DNA from: Acridotheres tristis
Taxonomy: Eukaryota > Chordata > Aves > Passeriformes > Sturnidae
Direction: 5' to 3'
Assembly (NCBI GenBank): GCA_037013685.1
Contig: CM072885.1
Span: 26,908,620-26,972,619, forward strand
DNA: 64,000 bases
The position numbers and the translations under genes were made by a program. The notes under the pieces are model-generated. The model was not told where the DNA came from. It saw only the letters and a list, made by a program, of their open reading frames with translations, and did no database searches. Of the stretch, positions 1 through 13,749 are shown piece by piece (position 1 is the first letter of the stretch; each line of letters starts with the position of its first letter).

Positions 1-342
1 TGAATAGAGAAGAATATGCTTTAAATCAGTAGTCAGGTTGGAAATGTGATGGGGAGCTCCTTTTCCTATTTGCCATTTAAATTAATTCAGTTAATTTAGC
101 ATTCCTAAATGTGTGGAAGACTAGCATGAAAAAATTGGCTGAGAATTACAAGTTAGACTGTTTAGAAGGTTTTTTTTATATGTATGGTTTTAACATAATT
201 TTGAAGCTATTTCTTTGTGTGTTTTATGCAAAGATCTCTACTTTTTAATTGTTTAAAAAGCATGTTCTTCTTAATTGTTTAAAATAAAACTTGATGCTTT
301 GCTTGTCTAGACTCGAACATATGCATAATTTATTTTTTCAAG

Positions 343-635
343 GGAGCGATGATGAATATAGTGATGATGATGACATGAGCTGGAAAGTGAGACGTGCAGC
401 TGCTAAATGTCTCGATGCTGTGGTTAGCACACGACATGAAATGCTTCCAGAATTCTACAAAACTGTATCTCCTGCTTTAATAGCCAGATTCAAAGAACGT
501 GAAGAGAATGTTAAAGCAGATGTTTTTCATGCATATCTTTCTCTTTTAAAACAAACTCGACCTGTGCAAAGTTGGCTTTGTGATCCTGATGCAATGGAAC
601 AAGGAGAGACACCTTTGACAATGCTTCAGAGTCAG
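343..635 (+). CDS. CAND1: CAND1 exon a (acidic loop and following HEAT repeats)
   Basis: The acceptor is the pyrimidine-rich stretch ending AG at 341-342 and the donor GT is at 636-637. The exon starts with the last two bases of a Gly codon. It carries the acidic loop, then HEAT helices ending TPLTMLQSQ. An open frame runs further upstream into intron, but it lacks conserved residues there, so the exon start is set at the splice site. Confidence 0.95.
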
Positions 636-3600
636 GTTATTTGTTAAGATTTTTGTTCTCTTTGAGAAGACATGTTGAAATTGCACCCTATTCATAAGGA
701 TAGTTCATTTCAACGTGCTTTATCATGCTTTCTTCATACGCAGGTTAGAGTTTATTTCTGTAGCACTAACATAGAGAGCAAGCAGGGTAAATTGGCTCAA
801 AAAATGCAGCAGTCTTAGAAACTGAAATTGACTTGTACAAATGCACTTATTCAATTTCAGTTGTTTACTCAGGTGTAAAAGTTGCATGTCCTATGTAATT
901 TAGCCAAATTGCCAAGCATTCTCCAGGCATACGCACTAATGGTCAAGATAAAACTTGATCTGCTGCAATGTATTTTATTTGCAGAATAAAAAAGATAATG
1001 CTGAAAAACTTCTAATTATTTGGGTGACTTTTCACTTGTTACTCTCTACTGGTTTTTTAATGCAAATCACCTTTCAAAGCTAAATTACTGTTTTATTTTT
1101 TTAAAGCAGTTATTTTGAATCTTTATTTCCCAGTGTTTCTACAAGGTCTCTAGTTCTGTAGAGAAATCAGGTGGTTAGGATACACATATTTCTTTATATG
1201 CCCCCAGTGATCAATAATGCAAGAAATGCCAGCTATTAAATCAATTAACAGATGTGTGATGATTACAGGTTCCCAACATAGTTAAAGCCTTGCACAAACA
1301 GATGAAGGAGAAGAGTGTGAAGACTCGTCAGTGCTGCTTTAACATGCTGACTGAGCTAGTAAATGTGTTACCTGGAGCTCTAACACAACATGTTCCTGTA
1401 CTTGTACCAGGTATGAGAAATACAGCATTAACTTAAATACTTATAAATGGTATGGGAAGTTCTGAAATATCAAAATATTGAAGTCCCAATTATGGTTTTT
1501 GCAAAAGCTTTGAAGCGTGGCTTCTCTTGAAAGAAAATGGCAAAATAATCAGCTATTATGTGTATCCACATAAATATTTTAGTCATATATTTCCATTAAT
1601 CTTGAAAAGAAGATTGAAGGTTTTTTCTTCTTTATTAAAAAAAAAGTTAATTCGATTCTTAATTACAAAATCAAACTGCCTTCTTTTCCAAACATAGAAA
1701 TATATTTTCTATAGTTTAGCTTTTAAAACTTAAAATGTTAAAATTTGAAGTTATGGTGAAAAGTAAGGTTGGAAATGTTAAAGGTTCAGAATTTCTTTAT
1801 AATTAAGAAAAATACGTAGTAAACCATTAAATGGCCCATCTGTTTTGATAGAGGAGGCTTAAAAGTTAATTGGTTGAATAAAGTGATGAAAGGAGTTTGG
1901 AAGCATTCAGAAAGATGGGGAGCCAGAAGGCATGAATTCAGTATAGCTGCCTTCCTTTCGAGATTTTGAAGTGTTCTAGCAGGCTATAAATGCCTGCCCT
2001 AAAAATACATTTTTTGATTTCTTCCAGGAATAATTTTTTCACTGAATGACAAATCAAGTTCTTCTAATCTGAAGATAGATGCTTTGTCCTGTTTGTATGT
2101 GATCCTCTGCAATCATTCTCCCCAAGTCTTTCATCCTCATGTTCAAGCATTGATACCTCCAGTTGTAGCTTGTGTTGGTGACCCATTTTACAAGATAACA
2201 TCAGAGGCACTTTTGGTTACCCAACAACTTGTGAAGGTTATTCGTCCTTTAGACCAGCCTACTTCCTTTGATGCTACTCCTTACATCAAAGATTTGTTTA
2301 CTTGTACAATCAAGAGATTAAAGGCTGCTGACATTGATCAGGAGGTGAAAGAAAGGGCAATATCTTGCATGGGTCAAATAATTTGTAGCCTTGGTGACAG
2401 TCTAGGCACAGACCTGCCTAGTACACTTCAGATCTTTCTAGAGAGACTGAAGAATGAGATCACTCGTTTAACTACAGTGAAGGCAATGACGTTGATTGCT
2501 GGTTCTCCTTTGAAGATAGATTTGAGACCAGTCCTTGGGGAAGGAGTTCCTATTCTTGCTTCTTTTTTGAGAAAGAACCAGCGAGCTTTGAAGCTGGGCA
2601 CTCTTTCTGCACTAGATATTTTAATTAAGAATTACTGTGACAGCTTGACAGCTGCCATGATTGATGCAGTCCTGGATGAGCTTCCACCTCTGATTAGCGA
2701 AAGTGATATGCACGTATCACAAATGGCCATCAGTTTTCTGACAACACTGGCTAAAGTATATCCTTCCTCTCTGTCAAAGATTAGTGGCTCCATTCTCAAT
2801 GAACTTATTGGGCTGGTAAGATCACCCTTACTGCAGGGTGGAGCACTTAGTGCCATGCTAGAATTTTTCCAAGCTTTGGTTGTGACTGGTACAAATAATT
2901 TAGGCTATATGGATTTACTGCGCATGTTAACCGGTCCAGTGTACTCACAGAGCACAGCACTTACTCATAAGCAGTCTTACTATTCCATTGCCAAATGTGT
3001 TGCTGCCCTTACTCGAGCTTGCCCTAAGGAAGGACCAGCTGTTGTAGGTCAGTTCATTCAAGACGTTAAGAACTCAAGGTCCACAGATTCCATTCGTCTT
3101 TTGGCTTTGCTTTCTCTTGGGGAGGTTGGGCATCACATTGACTTAAGTGGACAAATCGAGCTGAAGTCTGTAATACTGGAAGCGTTCTCTTCTCCCAGTG
3201 AAGAAGTCAAGTCAGCAGCATCATATGCCTTAGGGAGTATTAGTGTTGGCAATCTTCCTGAGTATCTGCCATTTGTCCTACAAGAAATAACCAGTCAACC
3301 TAAGAGACAATACCTTCTTCTGCATTCCTTGAAAGAAATAATTAGCTCTGCGTCAGTGATTGGTCTCAAACCATATGTTGAGAACATCTGGGCCTTACTC
3401 CTGAAACACTGTGAATGTGCAGAAGAGGGTACAAGAAATGTTGTTGCTGAATGCTTGGGCAAGCTTACGTTGATAGACCCAGAGACTCTGCTTCCACGAC
3501 TCAAGGGATACTTGGCATCAGGTGAGGGGTAGTAATGCATGTATGTATTGGAGCAGATGGCTTTATGATACCTGTTAATAAATGGATCTGGTTTTTCAAA

Positions 3601-6600
3601 TTACTTGCTTAAATGATGTGTCTTGAAGTTTTGCTCCCCTCCCCCAACAATGGAAGGTTAAGGTTTTCTGCTTTTACTAGAAGTTGTTAGTCATGCACAA
3701 CAAGAATTACTTGTTTTCTGCCTTCAGACTTTTTATTTCTGTTAACAATGTTATGTTTAAGAAAGACCTATAAACTTGAAGGGGAGGGGACATGGGCAAC
3801 TAAGGAATAAATTAACAAACCAATTGCAACATTTTGACCTTTTGGTGTAAATTACTGTGTTCCTAATTTTCAGATAAGGATTCTGAAGGTTTTAAGAATT
3901 AGGAAGGATCTTTGTGCATAATTCATGAATCAGTCTCATATCAAGAACTGTATTCACGTGTTTTCTTCATGTGCTTCTGCTGTAAAAGGGAAATTTTTTT
4001 GTAGGCCTATGTGTGATCATAAATAATCTGTTTTAATAGGCTTATTGCTCAAATTTTCTATAGGAGATGACATTACATGCTTATTACAATGTTATGGTAT
4101 TTTTTTCCAGTTTAAAATGTCCTATTCATAGGTTTATTTGAGTTACATCTTGCATTGCTAGTAGCAAATAGCATTTCTTGGTTGCTGTTCTTAAGAGTAT
4201 TAGAAGTCTAAGAGGAATGAGTGGCATTGAGCCTGATCTAGATTCTTTTGTTCTGTTTAATCTTGCATGTTCATACTTTTGTTTCATATTAGGGTCCTCA
4301 TATGCTCGAAGTTCAGTGGTTACTGCTGTTAAGTTCACTATTTCTGATCATCCACAACCCATAGACCCACTCCTGAAGAACTGCATAGGTAAGTACTCTA
4401 CTTATCTGACAGCTTCTGTGTTTTCAGGCAAAAGAATTACATTTAAAATTTGGTTTTTGTGTTACCAAAAATAAATATTTTGAAGATACTAGAATTAGCT
4501 GCTAATGATAACTGTTGGAAGAGTTACAAGATATTTCCATAGTAGCCAATTATTTCTTTTAACACTAATTTATTTGAATTCTGAGCAGTAAAAATTATGT
4601 CATTAAAAATTCTATGTATTGACTTTGTGATGGGCAATAAAAGAAGCTAGTGTTTTTAGTAGGATGGGACCGAAAAGCTGATTTCCTTTCCTGTGTTTTT
4701 GCCAAATTATATCAGTTTGATGTAGTAAGATGTACTGTATTTACCAAGAAGTGTGGTCTTGGAAATATTTGACATTCAGTCGCTTAAAACATGTCTGCTT
4801 GTGTGAATTATTCTGAGTATTACCAGGTTTTGAATGTAAATATAGGTTGTTATGATTCTATAATGCTTGTGGTCTGAAAGCATTTGGAATTGTGTGTATT
4901 TTTATACATGGATAAGGTAATCAGAGCTTTTAGTATAACATCAGTATGACAAAGACTTGCAATGCTGTGGCTTTTTTTCTTTTCTAATTTGTATAGCAAA
5001 ATGTGTAGATGTAATATTTTATGCTTGATGAATTATAGGTCTAAAGATATGTAAAAGAATCATCTATGCTTCTTAACCTAATAGGAGGAAAAAGATTTAT
5101 GCTTTAAAGCATAAAATTTTGTGAAGAGCGAAATTTTTAATTATAGGGAAATGAAGTCATTTTACTGTGTGTTATTTTCATCACTAAGCTTTTTTTTAAG
5201 TAATATATTCAAGAATTATGCTTGTAGGTTTTTCTCCCCTCTCACTGAAGCTACCTTGCCCCTTTGATTTCTGGAAATATTTATTGATTATTCAATCAAA
5301 AAGCTATCAGTATATAGTACTTTAGAAGTCTCAGTCATTTTGAGTTTTGTTACCCAGCTTTTTGATGGGTGAAAGAGTCACTTTGTTTTTACACCTTGAT
5401 GGTTTTCTCCTCTGAAGATGTTCATTCCTCATGGAAGTCACTAGTAGAACTTCAGAAACCTTGAGGATATATTCATACAGTCATATACTTTAACAAGGTT
5501 ATGTTATAGAAGTATAGAAAAATCTAATTTAAAAATGCCCAAAGGCAGGGTGGGATGGGAGAGGTGATGCTACATTAATATATATTGAGTAGGCCTATTT
5601 TATAGTAATTTAGGTATTTTCAGTATATGCTAATTTGAGGGTTAAAAATCAGTATGTCGATAGTTTCCTTAAGAGGTGTTCTCAAATTCCTGAACTGCAG
5701 AAATTGAAATTGGTTTTCTAATATATATTTTGAGAGAATTTTAATAAATGGAGAAAAGGAAAGGTTAAATGTAATTTTCATTAGTTTACATGTTATATCT
5801 TCAGAAAAAGTGTTTATATGTCATTATGGTGGCCATTTATTTTGATGGTGTTCCTTCTACTACTGTTTCATTATATGAAATACTATATATCAATTATATT
5901 TAAACTTTTCATATGATTATAATTAATCCTTTATTTGTGTAATCATGCTGAAATAGCAGGTGGCTGTTACATAAAAATAACTCCTGCACTAAGTATATAT
6001 TTTTGAAAGTTTAAGACTAAGCAAAGATATTCTTGAAGTTGCAAATTAAAAATATCCTCATAGGTTACTTTCTTTCTATATATGATTGCAGGTGATTTTC
6101 TGAAAACTCTGGAGGACCCAGATCTCAATGTCAGGAGAGTAGCCCTAGTGACATTTAATTCAGCTGCCCACAATAAACCATCTTTGATAAGGGACCTCTT
6201 AGATACTGTGCTTCCTCATCTTTACCATGAAACAAAAGTCAGAAAGGAATTAATCAGAGAGGTAAGTTAACTGAGATAAACAATGCTAAATATGTAAGTA
6301 GATTATTTTTTAAAAGAAGTGTATTACTTAACTTTTTTTTTTGTTCATGGCAGGTGGAAATGGGACCATTTAAGCATACAGTTGATGATGGGTTGGACAT
6401 CAGGAAAGCAGCTTTTGAGTGCATGTATACTCTATTGGATAGCTGTTTGGATAGACTAGATATATTTGAATTCTTAAACCATGTTGAAGATGGTCTGAAG
6501 GATCACTATGATATTAAGGTTAGCTGTCATTTTTCTCTGTGAAAGCAGTGACTTTGTCAAAATATTTCAAATAGTGAATAGACTGAAGTGTAAGTAAAGT

Positions 6601-8133
6601 ATTAAGGAAAAACATTACTTAATATGCTTAAGTATTTCACTACATTTGCCATTTTCATTAAAGTGTGACTGTTCAAAAGGTTCCCACAGCATCGTGGGAA
6701 ATACATCTCCATATATATGCCAGGCATAACTCTTTTGAATTGGGTTTTTTGCTCATCCTAGATGCTGACCTTTTTAATGTTGGTGAGGCTGTCTACCCTT
6801 TGTCCGAGTGCGGTGCTGCAGAGATTGGACAGGCTCGTTGAACCTTTGCGTGCTACATGTACAACTAAGGTATTTCAGTTTATTTAAGTTCATTATTTTG
6901 CGTTTTCTTATAGAAATATAAATGAACTCATGTTTAAAGAATACCTCTGTACTGCTGCAGTGTTTCCTGAGTTATAGTTGATAAGCTGTGGTAGGCAGGA
7001 TAATTAGATTAGAAATGAGTGGATCTTTGAACAACTATTAAATTAATTTAAATTACAGTGGAGAGGTAGATTTGTAAGGTTCTTTTAAAAATTCTTCTGT
7101 TTCTTTGATGCCTTTTCTTTTGTTCCTTGAAAATTTAGATGCCACTTGGGCAACTTGTAAATCTCAGTTCATTATAAGTAGTGAAACTGGAATACTAAAG
7201 AGTTTTTCTGACTTATGAATGTTGTTTCAGACAAGCATTTGGCTGATGAAGGCAGTCTAAAGTAATCCTGGTTTTGTTAGACTTTTTGTCATTTATCCCA
7301 CCTCTTCATTTATATTACAGGAGTATTGGATCTTTGTAGTTAGTCTCTTTCCATTCCTACTTTGGTCTTGATTCATCTGCATGCTGTGACAGTCATTTAC
7401 TGTCTGATTTACCTTGCTTTTCCATTACTCTAGACTGCTGTATTTCACATCAGGAAAATTGACTGCCTTTAATTATATGTTTGTATTGCTGAAATACCTT
7501 TGAGAATAACAACACAAGGTTAAGCAGTTACTCTAATGAAGGTCAACTTCTTTAAAAAGTTCTATTCTCTGTAAGCTGGGAGTACAGTGTTAATAGCAGT
7601 TTAAAGTCATTTACTGACCTTACTAGCTAAAGGTTGGCTGCTATAGTTGCTTTGATTTGGTGATTGACTTGGCAGCTTACAACTTTCTTCTGCTTACCTT
7701 GCAGTGTTGAAGCTTCAGTCTATTTGTAAACTGATGGTAAAAATTCTGCCAAAAAGATATTCCAGGGTATTTTTTGTTGGGTTGATTATTTTAAGAGCTT
7801 AGATCATTTTGAGAGGAAATATGGGGTTTTTTTAAGGTACATTTTTTTAGGATTGGTATAGAGGGAGGGTTGAGTAAAGTTTCAAACATATTTTCAATTT
7901 TTCCATAGGTAAAGGCGAACTCAGTGAAACAGGAGTTTGAAAAGCAAGATGAACTAAAACGATCTGCAATGAGAGCTGTAGCAGCACTTCTAACCATTCC
8001 AGAAGCAGAGAAGAGTCCATTAATGAGTGAATTTCAGTCACAGATAAGCTCTAACCCTGAGCTGGCAGCCATCTTTGAAAGTATCCAAAAAGATTCTTCA
8101 TCCAATAACTTGGAATCAATGGACACTAGTTAG
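343..8133 (+). CDS. CAND1: CAND1, C-terminal part (8 exons): cullin-associated NEDD8-dissociated protein 1
   Basis: CAND1 (TIP120A) is a cytosolic/nuclear HEAT-repeat protein. It wraps around un-neddylated cullin-RBX1 and exchanges substrate-receptor modules of SCF-type ubiquitin ligases. Exons read 343-635, 1269-1410, 2028-3521, 4293-4388, 6092-6261, 6354-6518, 6762-6869 and 7909-8133. Every border has AG acceptor and GT donor, and the frame stays open over 2,693 coding bases. The product is 896 residues plus a TAG stop, matching roughly residues 335-1230 of the 1230-residue vertebrate protein. Visible signatures are the acidic loop [13 protein letters not shown], repeated HEAT helices in the 1.5-kb exon, the C-terminal TIP120 region (from [13 protein letters not shown]) and the tail NLESMDTS. 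Upstream exons lie left of the window. The intact frame argues for a functional gene. Identification rests on recognising the very conserved protein sequence. Confidence 0.97.
1269..1410 (+). CDS. CAND1: CAND1 exon b
   Basis: Encodes [20 protein letters not shown] and the rest of one HEAT unit ending VPVLVPG. It is 142 bases and is bounded by ATTACAG before and GTATGAG after. It joins exon a in phase 0 and leaves one base of a Gly codon for exon c. Confidence 0.95.
2028..3521 (+). CDS. CAND1: CAND1 exon c (large 1.5-kb HEAT-repeat exon)
   Basis: This 1,494-base exon encodes about half of the protein seen here, from the Gly-Ile-Ile after exon b to [12 protein letters not shown]. It is made of consecutive HEAT helix pairs with no stop or indel. 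The acceptor is TTCTTCCAG (ending 2027) and the donor is GTGAGG (3522). One very long exon in this place agrees with the vertebrate CAND1 gene structure. Confidence 0.96.
4293..4388 (+). CDS. CAND1: CAND1 exon d
   Basis: A 96-base exon encoding [20 protein letters not shown] and the residues up to LLKNCIG. The acceptor AG is at 4291-4292 and the donor is GTAAGT from 4389. Confidence 0.94.
6092..6261 (+). CDS. CAND1: CAND1 exon e (start of TIP120 region)
   Basis: A 170-base exon encoding [20 protein letters not shown] through VRKELIRE. It is bounded by ATTGCAG and GTAAGT. The intron before it (4389-6091, 1.7 kb) is the longest between the exons in view. Confidence 0.95.
6354..6518 (+). CDS. 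CAND1: CAND1 exon f
   Basis: A 165-base exon encoding [20 protein letters not shown] through KDHYDIK, in the C-terminal domain that clamps the cullin. It is separated from exon e by an intron of only 92 bases (6262-6353). Confidence 0.95.
6762..6869 (+). CDS. CAND1: CAND1 exon g
   Basis: A 108-base exon encoding [20 protein letters not shown] through RATCTTK. It follows CATCCTAG and is followed by GTATTT. It is easily missed because it is short and does not stand out as an open frame. Confidence 0.94.
7909..8133 (+). CDS. CAND1: CAND1 terminal coding exon
   Basis: Begins at GTAAAG (Val-Lys-Ala-Asn) after CCATAG and ends with the conserved tail [19 protein letters not shown] and TAG at 8131-8133. 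It holds the last HEAT helices and the C-terminus of CAND1. Confidence 0.96.
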   Translation, partial: VKANSVKQEFEKQDELKRSAMRAVAALLTIPEAEKSPLMSEFQSQISSNPELAAIFESIQKDSSSNNLESMDTS

Positions 8134-9897
8134 ATGTTTGTCTAATGGGGACCGTTATGTTGAACCATATGATGCACTGAATTGACAGGTTATGAGTAAG
8201 AAACAGCAAAAGTATCTAATCTACACATTGTTCCACTTTATTTACCTTTATGGAGACAGTTGGCTTTTCCCATAATTGCTTTTCTAGCATTTATTCCAGA
8301 AATAAATTTCCATAGTCCAGAGTTAAACCACTATTGTTTTTGTGGATTTGGCCACATTTGGGAATTAAAAAGTTGACTCATGGTGTATGGAAATAAATTC
8401 CAACATCCATTTGCCCTATAATGTTTAGGATTAAAATGTCAAAATTTTGTGACCATGGTTTTTTTTCTTTTATTCATTCTTTCTACTTGTAAACAAAAAA
8501 GGGGGGAAGGTGGGAATCAAGTGTCCAGGTACACCATGGTTTTTGTATAACTTTTTGTTCTTTTTTGTTTCAGCTTCATAAATTGGTTTGGCTGGCAGAC
8601 AAATTATGTGTAAGATTTATTATATTAAAAAGAGTTTGGGCACAGTTCAGAAAGAGCAGACATAAATGTCATTTTTACAGATGTGGGGATTAGAAAACCA
8701 ATATTCCCTGTTGTGCACACTAATTTTGCATGAACAAGTTTACAAATATATATTGTCTGTAAAAGAGCATGTGCGATTTTATTTGTAATGCAAGTTAAAA
8801 TAAGTTCTACTGTATCAGTGCAGTTTTCAGGTATTTTGATGTGCAGGCCATTCATAAATGAAGGGATGAATGAAGGTTTGTTGTCTTAACCTGGCTTTTT
8901 TAAATGTCAGTGATATGACCCTGCAGATGTTCTTACAGTAAACATGACAATTTCTGCAGTTTTCATGGGTTTTCATTCCCAAAAACTGAATCCACTGGAA
9001 CTGAGGTGGACAGACCTTAAGATTGGAAGGAAGCAAGATGGAGGTAAAATGAGCAGAGAAAACAAGAGCTGCTCAGTGGTTCCTGAACTCAGGATTCAAC
9101 TTTGCTTTTGTTGTAGAAGTATGAAGGAAGTTTCTTCAGTGGATTCTGTCTCCTGTTATTCATCTGACAGCTTTTTTTAAGGCACTAATATATGGGGTTG
9201 ACCTAGACAAATGTTGCCAGACCATAATTTTGTTCTGGCACATGGGACCACCATAGGCTGCAATGCTGCAAGTGTCATACAATATTCTGGTGAGATAGGA
9301 AACAGGGAATGGCCTAAAAGCTGGAGAGAGATAGAAAGCAAACAGAAGAAAACATTATTCAGTGGATACACTGAGGTAATTTAGGCATGGACCAGAAGTG
9401 GATTCCTGGCAGTCCCACAATGAACTGGATTGTGAATTTAGTAACAAAAAATGAGGGACCACTGCCTCATTACTTGTTTAATGCAACTGCTTAGTTGTCT
9501 TCTTTTTTTTTTTTACCCCAAGTCAGAGTACGAATTTGAATTTTTTTAGTTAACTGGTATTTTTTAGCTAGTTTGATATTTTGGAAACCTGTTACATGGG
9601 TACGTGGCATAAGCTGCTACAGGACTAAAAAAGCATTCATTTTTATGACCTCAGAGACAGTTTCTTGTGACCACTGGGGCTTGGGGGCAAAATGTTCACC
9701 TTACATGCTTGCAGCTTGGGAAAAGCAGAGGAGATATTGGTACATTTTACTTTAACAGAAGGACCTGAACAGAGAAGCCTATGAACTCATTCAATAGTAA
9801 CAATTCTAATGCTGTAGAAATTTTTGAAAATGTAGCTTTCTCTGTCACCAAAGTCTTCATGCTAATGTAACAATTGTATTTTAGAAGTAGAAATAAA
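8134..9897 (+). other. CAND1: CAND1 3' untranslated region (right end uncertain)
   Basis: AT-rich non-coding sequence after the CAND1 stop. AATAAA hexamers lie at 8301-8306, 8392-8397 and 9892-9897, and further ones at 11181-11186 and 12589-12594. Sequence alone cannot tell which is used. The right border here is the third hexamer and is a guess; a shorter or longer UTR is equally possible. Confidence 0.5.
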
Positions 9898-12800
9898 TGA
9901 GATTAAACATACCAACATATCTAAATGTCATGAAAAGGAGTGGGATGACTAGAGAGAAACCATACAGTAGAAAAAGCACTGTGAATTAGGTATATGCTAT
10001 CTTACTGTATAACTCATCTACTTCAATTGCAGCAATATACAGGCCTCCTAATTAAGAATCTGTTGTGCTAATTAGTTGTCAGACTAATCTGAACTTTTTG
10101 CATTAAGTTTTCCTAGTATATTAAAGTATTTTATAGATCTGAAGTTAGATGTGAGAATGGTATGATAGACATCAACCGTGAGGCTAAAATAGGAAAAGGG
10201 AGTAGGTGACAACGGTAAGTGAACAGAATATTCATAGTTGAGAGATCTGTGCGTGCTTATGCGCTACCATAACAAACACCTGTTGTGGTGGAGGCAGATC
10301 ATCTTCACTTTGTTTTACAGTACATTACACTGGAGCAAACTTAGGACAGAAGGGAAGGTTGAGCTATATCACATACTGAATGCTTTCTTGCACTGAAGAG
10401 TAATCACTTGGACCACTGATGAAGCAGATGGGAACATAAAAGCTAAGTCTTCCCTGTAAATTGCAGAAATTCAGAGTGTGGTTGTCTCCACGTAGCAGTT
10501 AGTTATTTTGGTGATGTGGGAAGACAAACTCATAAAGATTGTAACTGCACCATAATTACTGAGATAATTTATTAGTGTTAAAAAAAACACCAACAACCAT
10601 GTTAGGTGTTGAAATTCTACTCACTTTCACTGGATCACTAGATTGAAAGTTTTATTTGGTTTTCCCTTTGTATATCCACGTATTTGTATAAATCTGGTGT
10701 GTTTATAATTTTAGATCAATGACGTTCATGTAATTCTCGTACAGAAGATGTCAGGAATACCTGTAGCTGTTTTTTAAATGCTAAGTATTTGAAACTGAAA
10801 TAGGAGATTTCCCTCACTAAAACAAAACCAGCATTCTGAAAGGCTGCTCTTAGGATGTTTGGTAAAATTAGAACGCTCTCTAGTATTTTTCATCACTTTG
10901 CACACAGACAATTGAGACCAATTAACAAGCTTGTGCATAATACAAAAATGGTTGGCCGGTCGTCATATTGTAGATTCTTGGGTTAAAATATTTTTTCATC
11001 TCAAAAATTCTTCATGCTCTGGTTTTCAGTGAAAGAACTCGCCATCCTTACATGAGAGTTTTTTTCTGAAATTATAAATTGAAAACTACAAGGACTTCAA
11101 GAATGCTGTACTTCAATCATGTAAATTTATTTTTATATGATTTTCCTTCAAAGTATGGCACCTAATATAGCAGTTGACAAAATAAAGAGCGCTGTGTTAC
11201 TTCCAGTTGTATTTTATAAGGTGTACAAAGCAGCACATAGGCATGTAAACATCATTGCTTCCTTCAAATGAAAGATCATTTTAAAATTTCATCCACTCAA
11301 AGATACGAATTAAAAATCGCTATCTGCTCCTATTGTATTTCCCTTAACAGATGTTCTTAATAATGAGGCTCAGAACAAGTTCACCCTGCACTGGAGGACT
11401 TAGTAGTAGGGATTTAGCAACTGTTCTCATATTTACTGGTACTTCCCATCCGTTGCCTCCTCTTTAAAAAGCAAAGTAACATGTGGCCTTGGATGTGTGT
11501 GTGTGGGTTGTTTTTATTTTGTGAGTCCTGATAATTCTGACTGAAATAATGCTTGTTTCTGCCAAATACTAAACAGTTAAACCTGCAGCCTCTGGATTTT
11601 ATTGCCCTGTTGCTCTAAACAGCAGATAAAATGTCTGTTTTGTTGTAGCTGTTCTTAAAACTAACCCTGAAAAAATGAAAAATACTAGTCAGTTTATTTT
11701 TTTCCCCCTCTGATTCCTCCTTGCTATAAGATGGGAAGATTTAAGTGCTGCACTACTGAACATGAGCAGGTAGAAATTTTGGTAGAAAGTGTTGCTCCCT
11801 GGGTATAGTTATAACTCTCATAAAATCCACCTTCTTCATCAGTATCTATTTATAATTTTTAATTGTATTTTAGTTCAGGGAGGGAGTTATTAAGAATAAT
11901 GAAGTAAGTTAATCTTCCATGAGCAGTGTTGGTGAAACAGGGAAGCTTTCTACAAATAAGGCTTTTCTGAGAATCAGGCAATTTTGTCTTGGTAAAGAGT
12001 TAGACTTCTTTAGATTTGTTTCCACCCCATGAGACTTTAGTATTTCCATATAATCTTAGATGAGAAAACTTCCTTCAGAAAGGACATCCATCCCCCAAAA
12101 CAAACAAAGGGTTTCTGCTGATGTTCACCTGTGTATTGTGGTTGAGAACATGGCACTGAACCACAGAAGAAATAAAAGCATGTTTCTGAGAACAGTATGG
12201 ACACTGGCTGGAATATGTTAACTAAAAAGTCGTGCTGAGAAAGAGACACAACCAAAGTGAGATTATGTTAACTTAAAATAATTTTCTCTGTGTTCTGCCT
12301 TTGATATTTTTGAAGAATGGGAAATAGAGAAGGGAAAGTAATAAGTAATTGGCAAGTGGTGACCTGCAATCCCAAAATGTAAAGGGGTAATTTCTATTGC
12401 CTGCTGCTTCTTCTTAAGAAGAGTATTTTGATTAAAGTTTGTAGTAATTTTGAAAATACTTTTATTCTGAAGGAGTTTATATTTGGTTTTGTTATATTTT
12501 TGGTTTGTTTTTTTTTTTATTGTGCAGAAATTATTTCCCTTCTTAGGGAAAGTGGGATTTCTCCCACTTGACAATTATAAGTCATTTCAATAAAGCTGCT
12601 GAAGACTTAAGGAATTAAGCTGTGTCACTTGGTTCAGTGCAGTAAAGATATTCCTATAGAAGAGATTTGCAATTCACTCTTCCACTGCTCTTTTATTAAT
12701 AGATTAAGAAGCCCCAGTTCTATATGACTGTAGTTTCCATTCAACATCCAGCTTTTCTTCTCTTCAACTGAAAAAATAGTGCACTCCTAATTACCTGATT

Positions 12801-13749
12801 ACTTTGGATGCCACCCTTCCTGGGGATTCTTGATGTTTTAATCTCAAGTCTTCTGGAAGACTTTTTTCTTCAGTCCTTACTAAGGTTATTTGCTAGAAGG
12901 CTCAGGCTTGCCTCCTGTATCAATGATACATCCATTGTGCAAGAGAAGGTTTTCATTTATTGCATGCAGTATCCGTTTTACAGAGGGATTTCAGGAAGAG
13001 ATGCCATACTTACACTTAACTGAATGCTGTTTTTGAGGGATTTCATAGCTCAGCCATTCCTCTCTGCAGTGAAAATACCTAACATTATCTAGAGATAAAA
13101 CAAAATTATATGTTCCACAGAATTCCATGGAATGTGGTTTCATGGAAATTTTTCTCTTGCCCCTCAGTTTCAGAATGCCCACTCTGTATCGAATGATCCA
13201 AAGCTCTAGCCCAGCTTGCCAGTAAGAAGGTGTTTTGAATTGTAACAGCTAACTTCTGCCTACTGATGGAATGTATGGTAGGAGTTACTTCGATTCTTCT
13301 CTCTACACGACTGGCAACTTTGAAGTGTCAGCCACATTTGACAGAAGGGGAAAAAAAAGAATTTTAATTGCCCATCATCAGCTCCTTTTCAAAGTCAAAC
13401 AACATTACCATACTTTTTTTTTCAAATATGGAGATGATCAAATGAGTCTTTTTAAAGAGGAATATACTAAACTAAAGCTACTGAGTTCTACGGAGTTCTT
13501 GTTTCTCCTAACACTATGGGTTGAAAATCCATGACTTGTTTGAAATGTGACTCGTTTGCAAAAACCATCTCATCGTCAAAATTGAAGTGAGGAACAGAAG
13601 ATGCAGATGGACACTGATGATTGATTTTAATACCTTGGCAGGGGCCAGCCAAAATGAAATATTAAATTCTGTGCTGCTTTTGCTTTTGGTACCAGTATGG
13701 GCATATAAAGTGGGTAAAGTCTAATAAAATGGCAGGATAAGCATATCTC
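9898..13749. other. Intergenic or extended 3' UTR sequence
   Basis: AT-rich, with only short unconserved open frames. I see no exon, RNA gene or recognisable repeat. The AATAAA hexamers at 11181 and 12589 leave open that CAND1 transcripts extend into it. Confidence 0.4.

Noticed and set aside
2632..3540. Antisense frames within the large CAND1 exon
   Set aside because: Shadows of the highly conserved sense coding exon.
8625..13534. Several 60-100 codon frames downstream of CAND1
   Set aside because: No conserved motifs, no splice partners and random-looking composition; they are expected by chance in this length.
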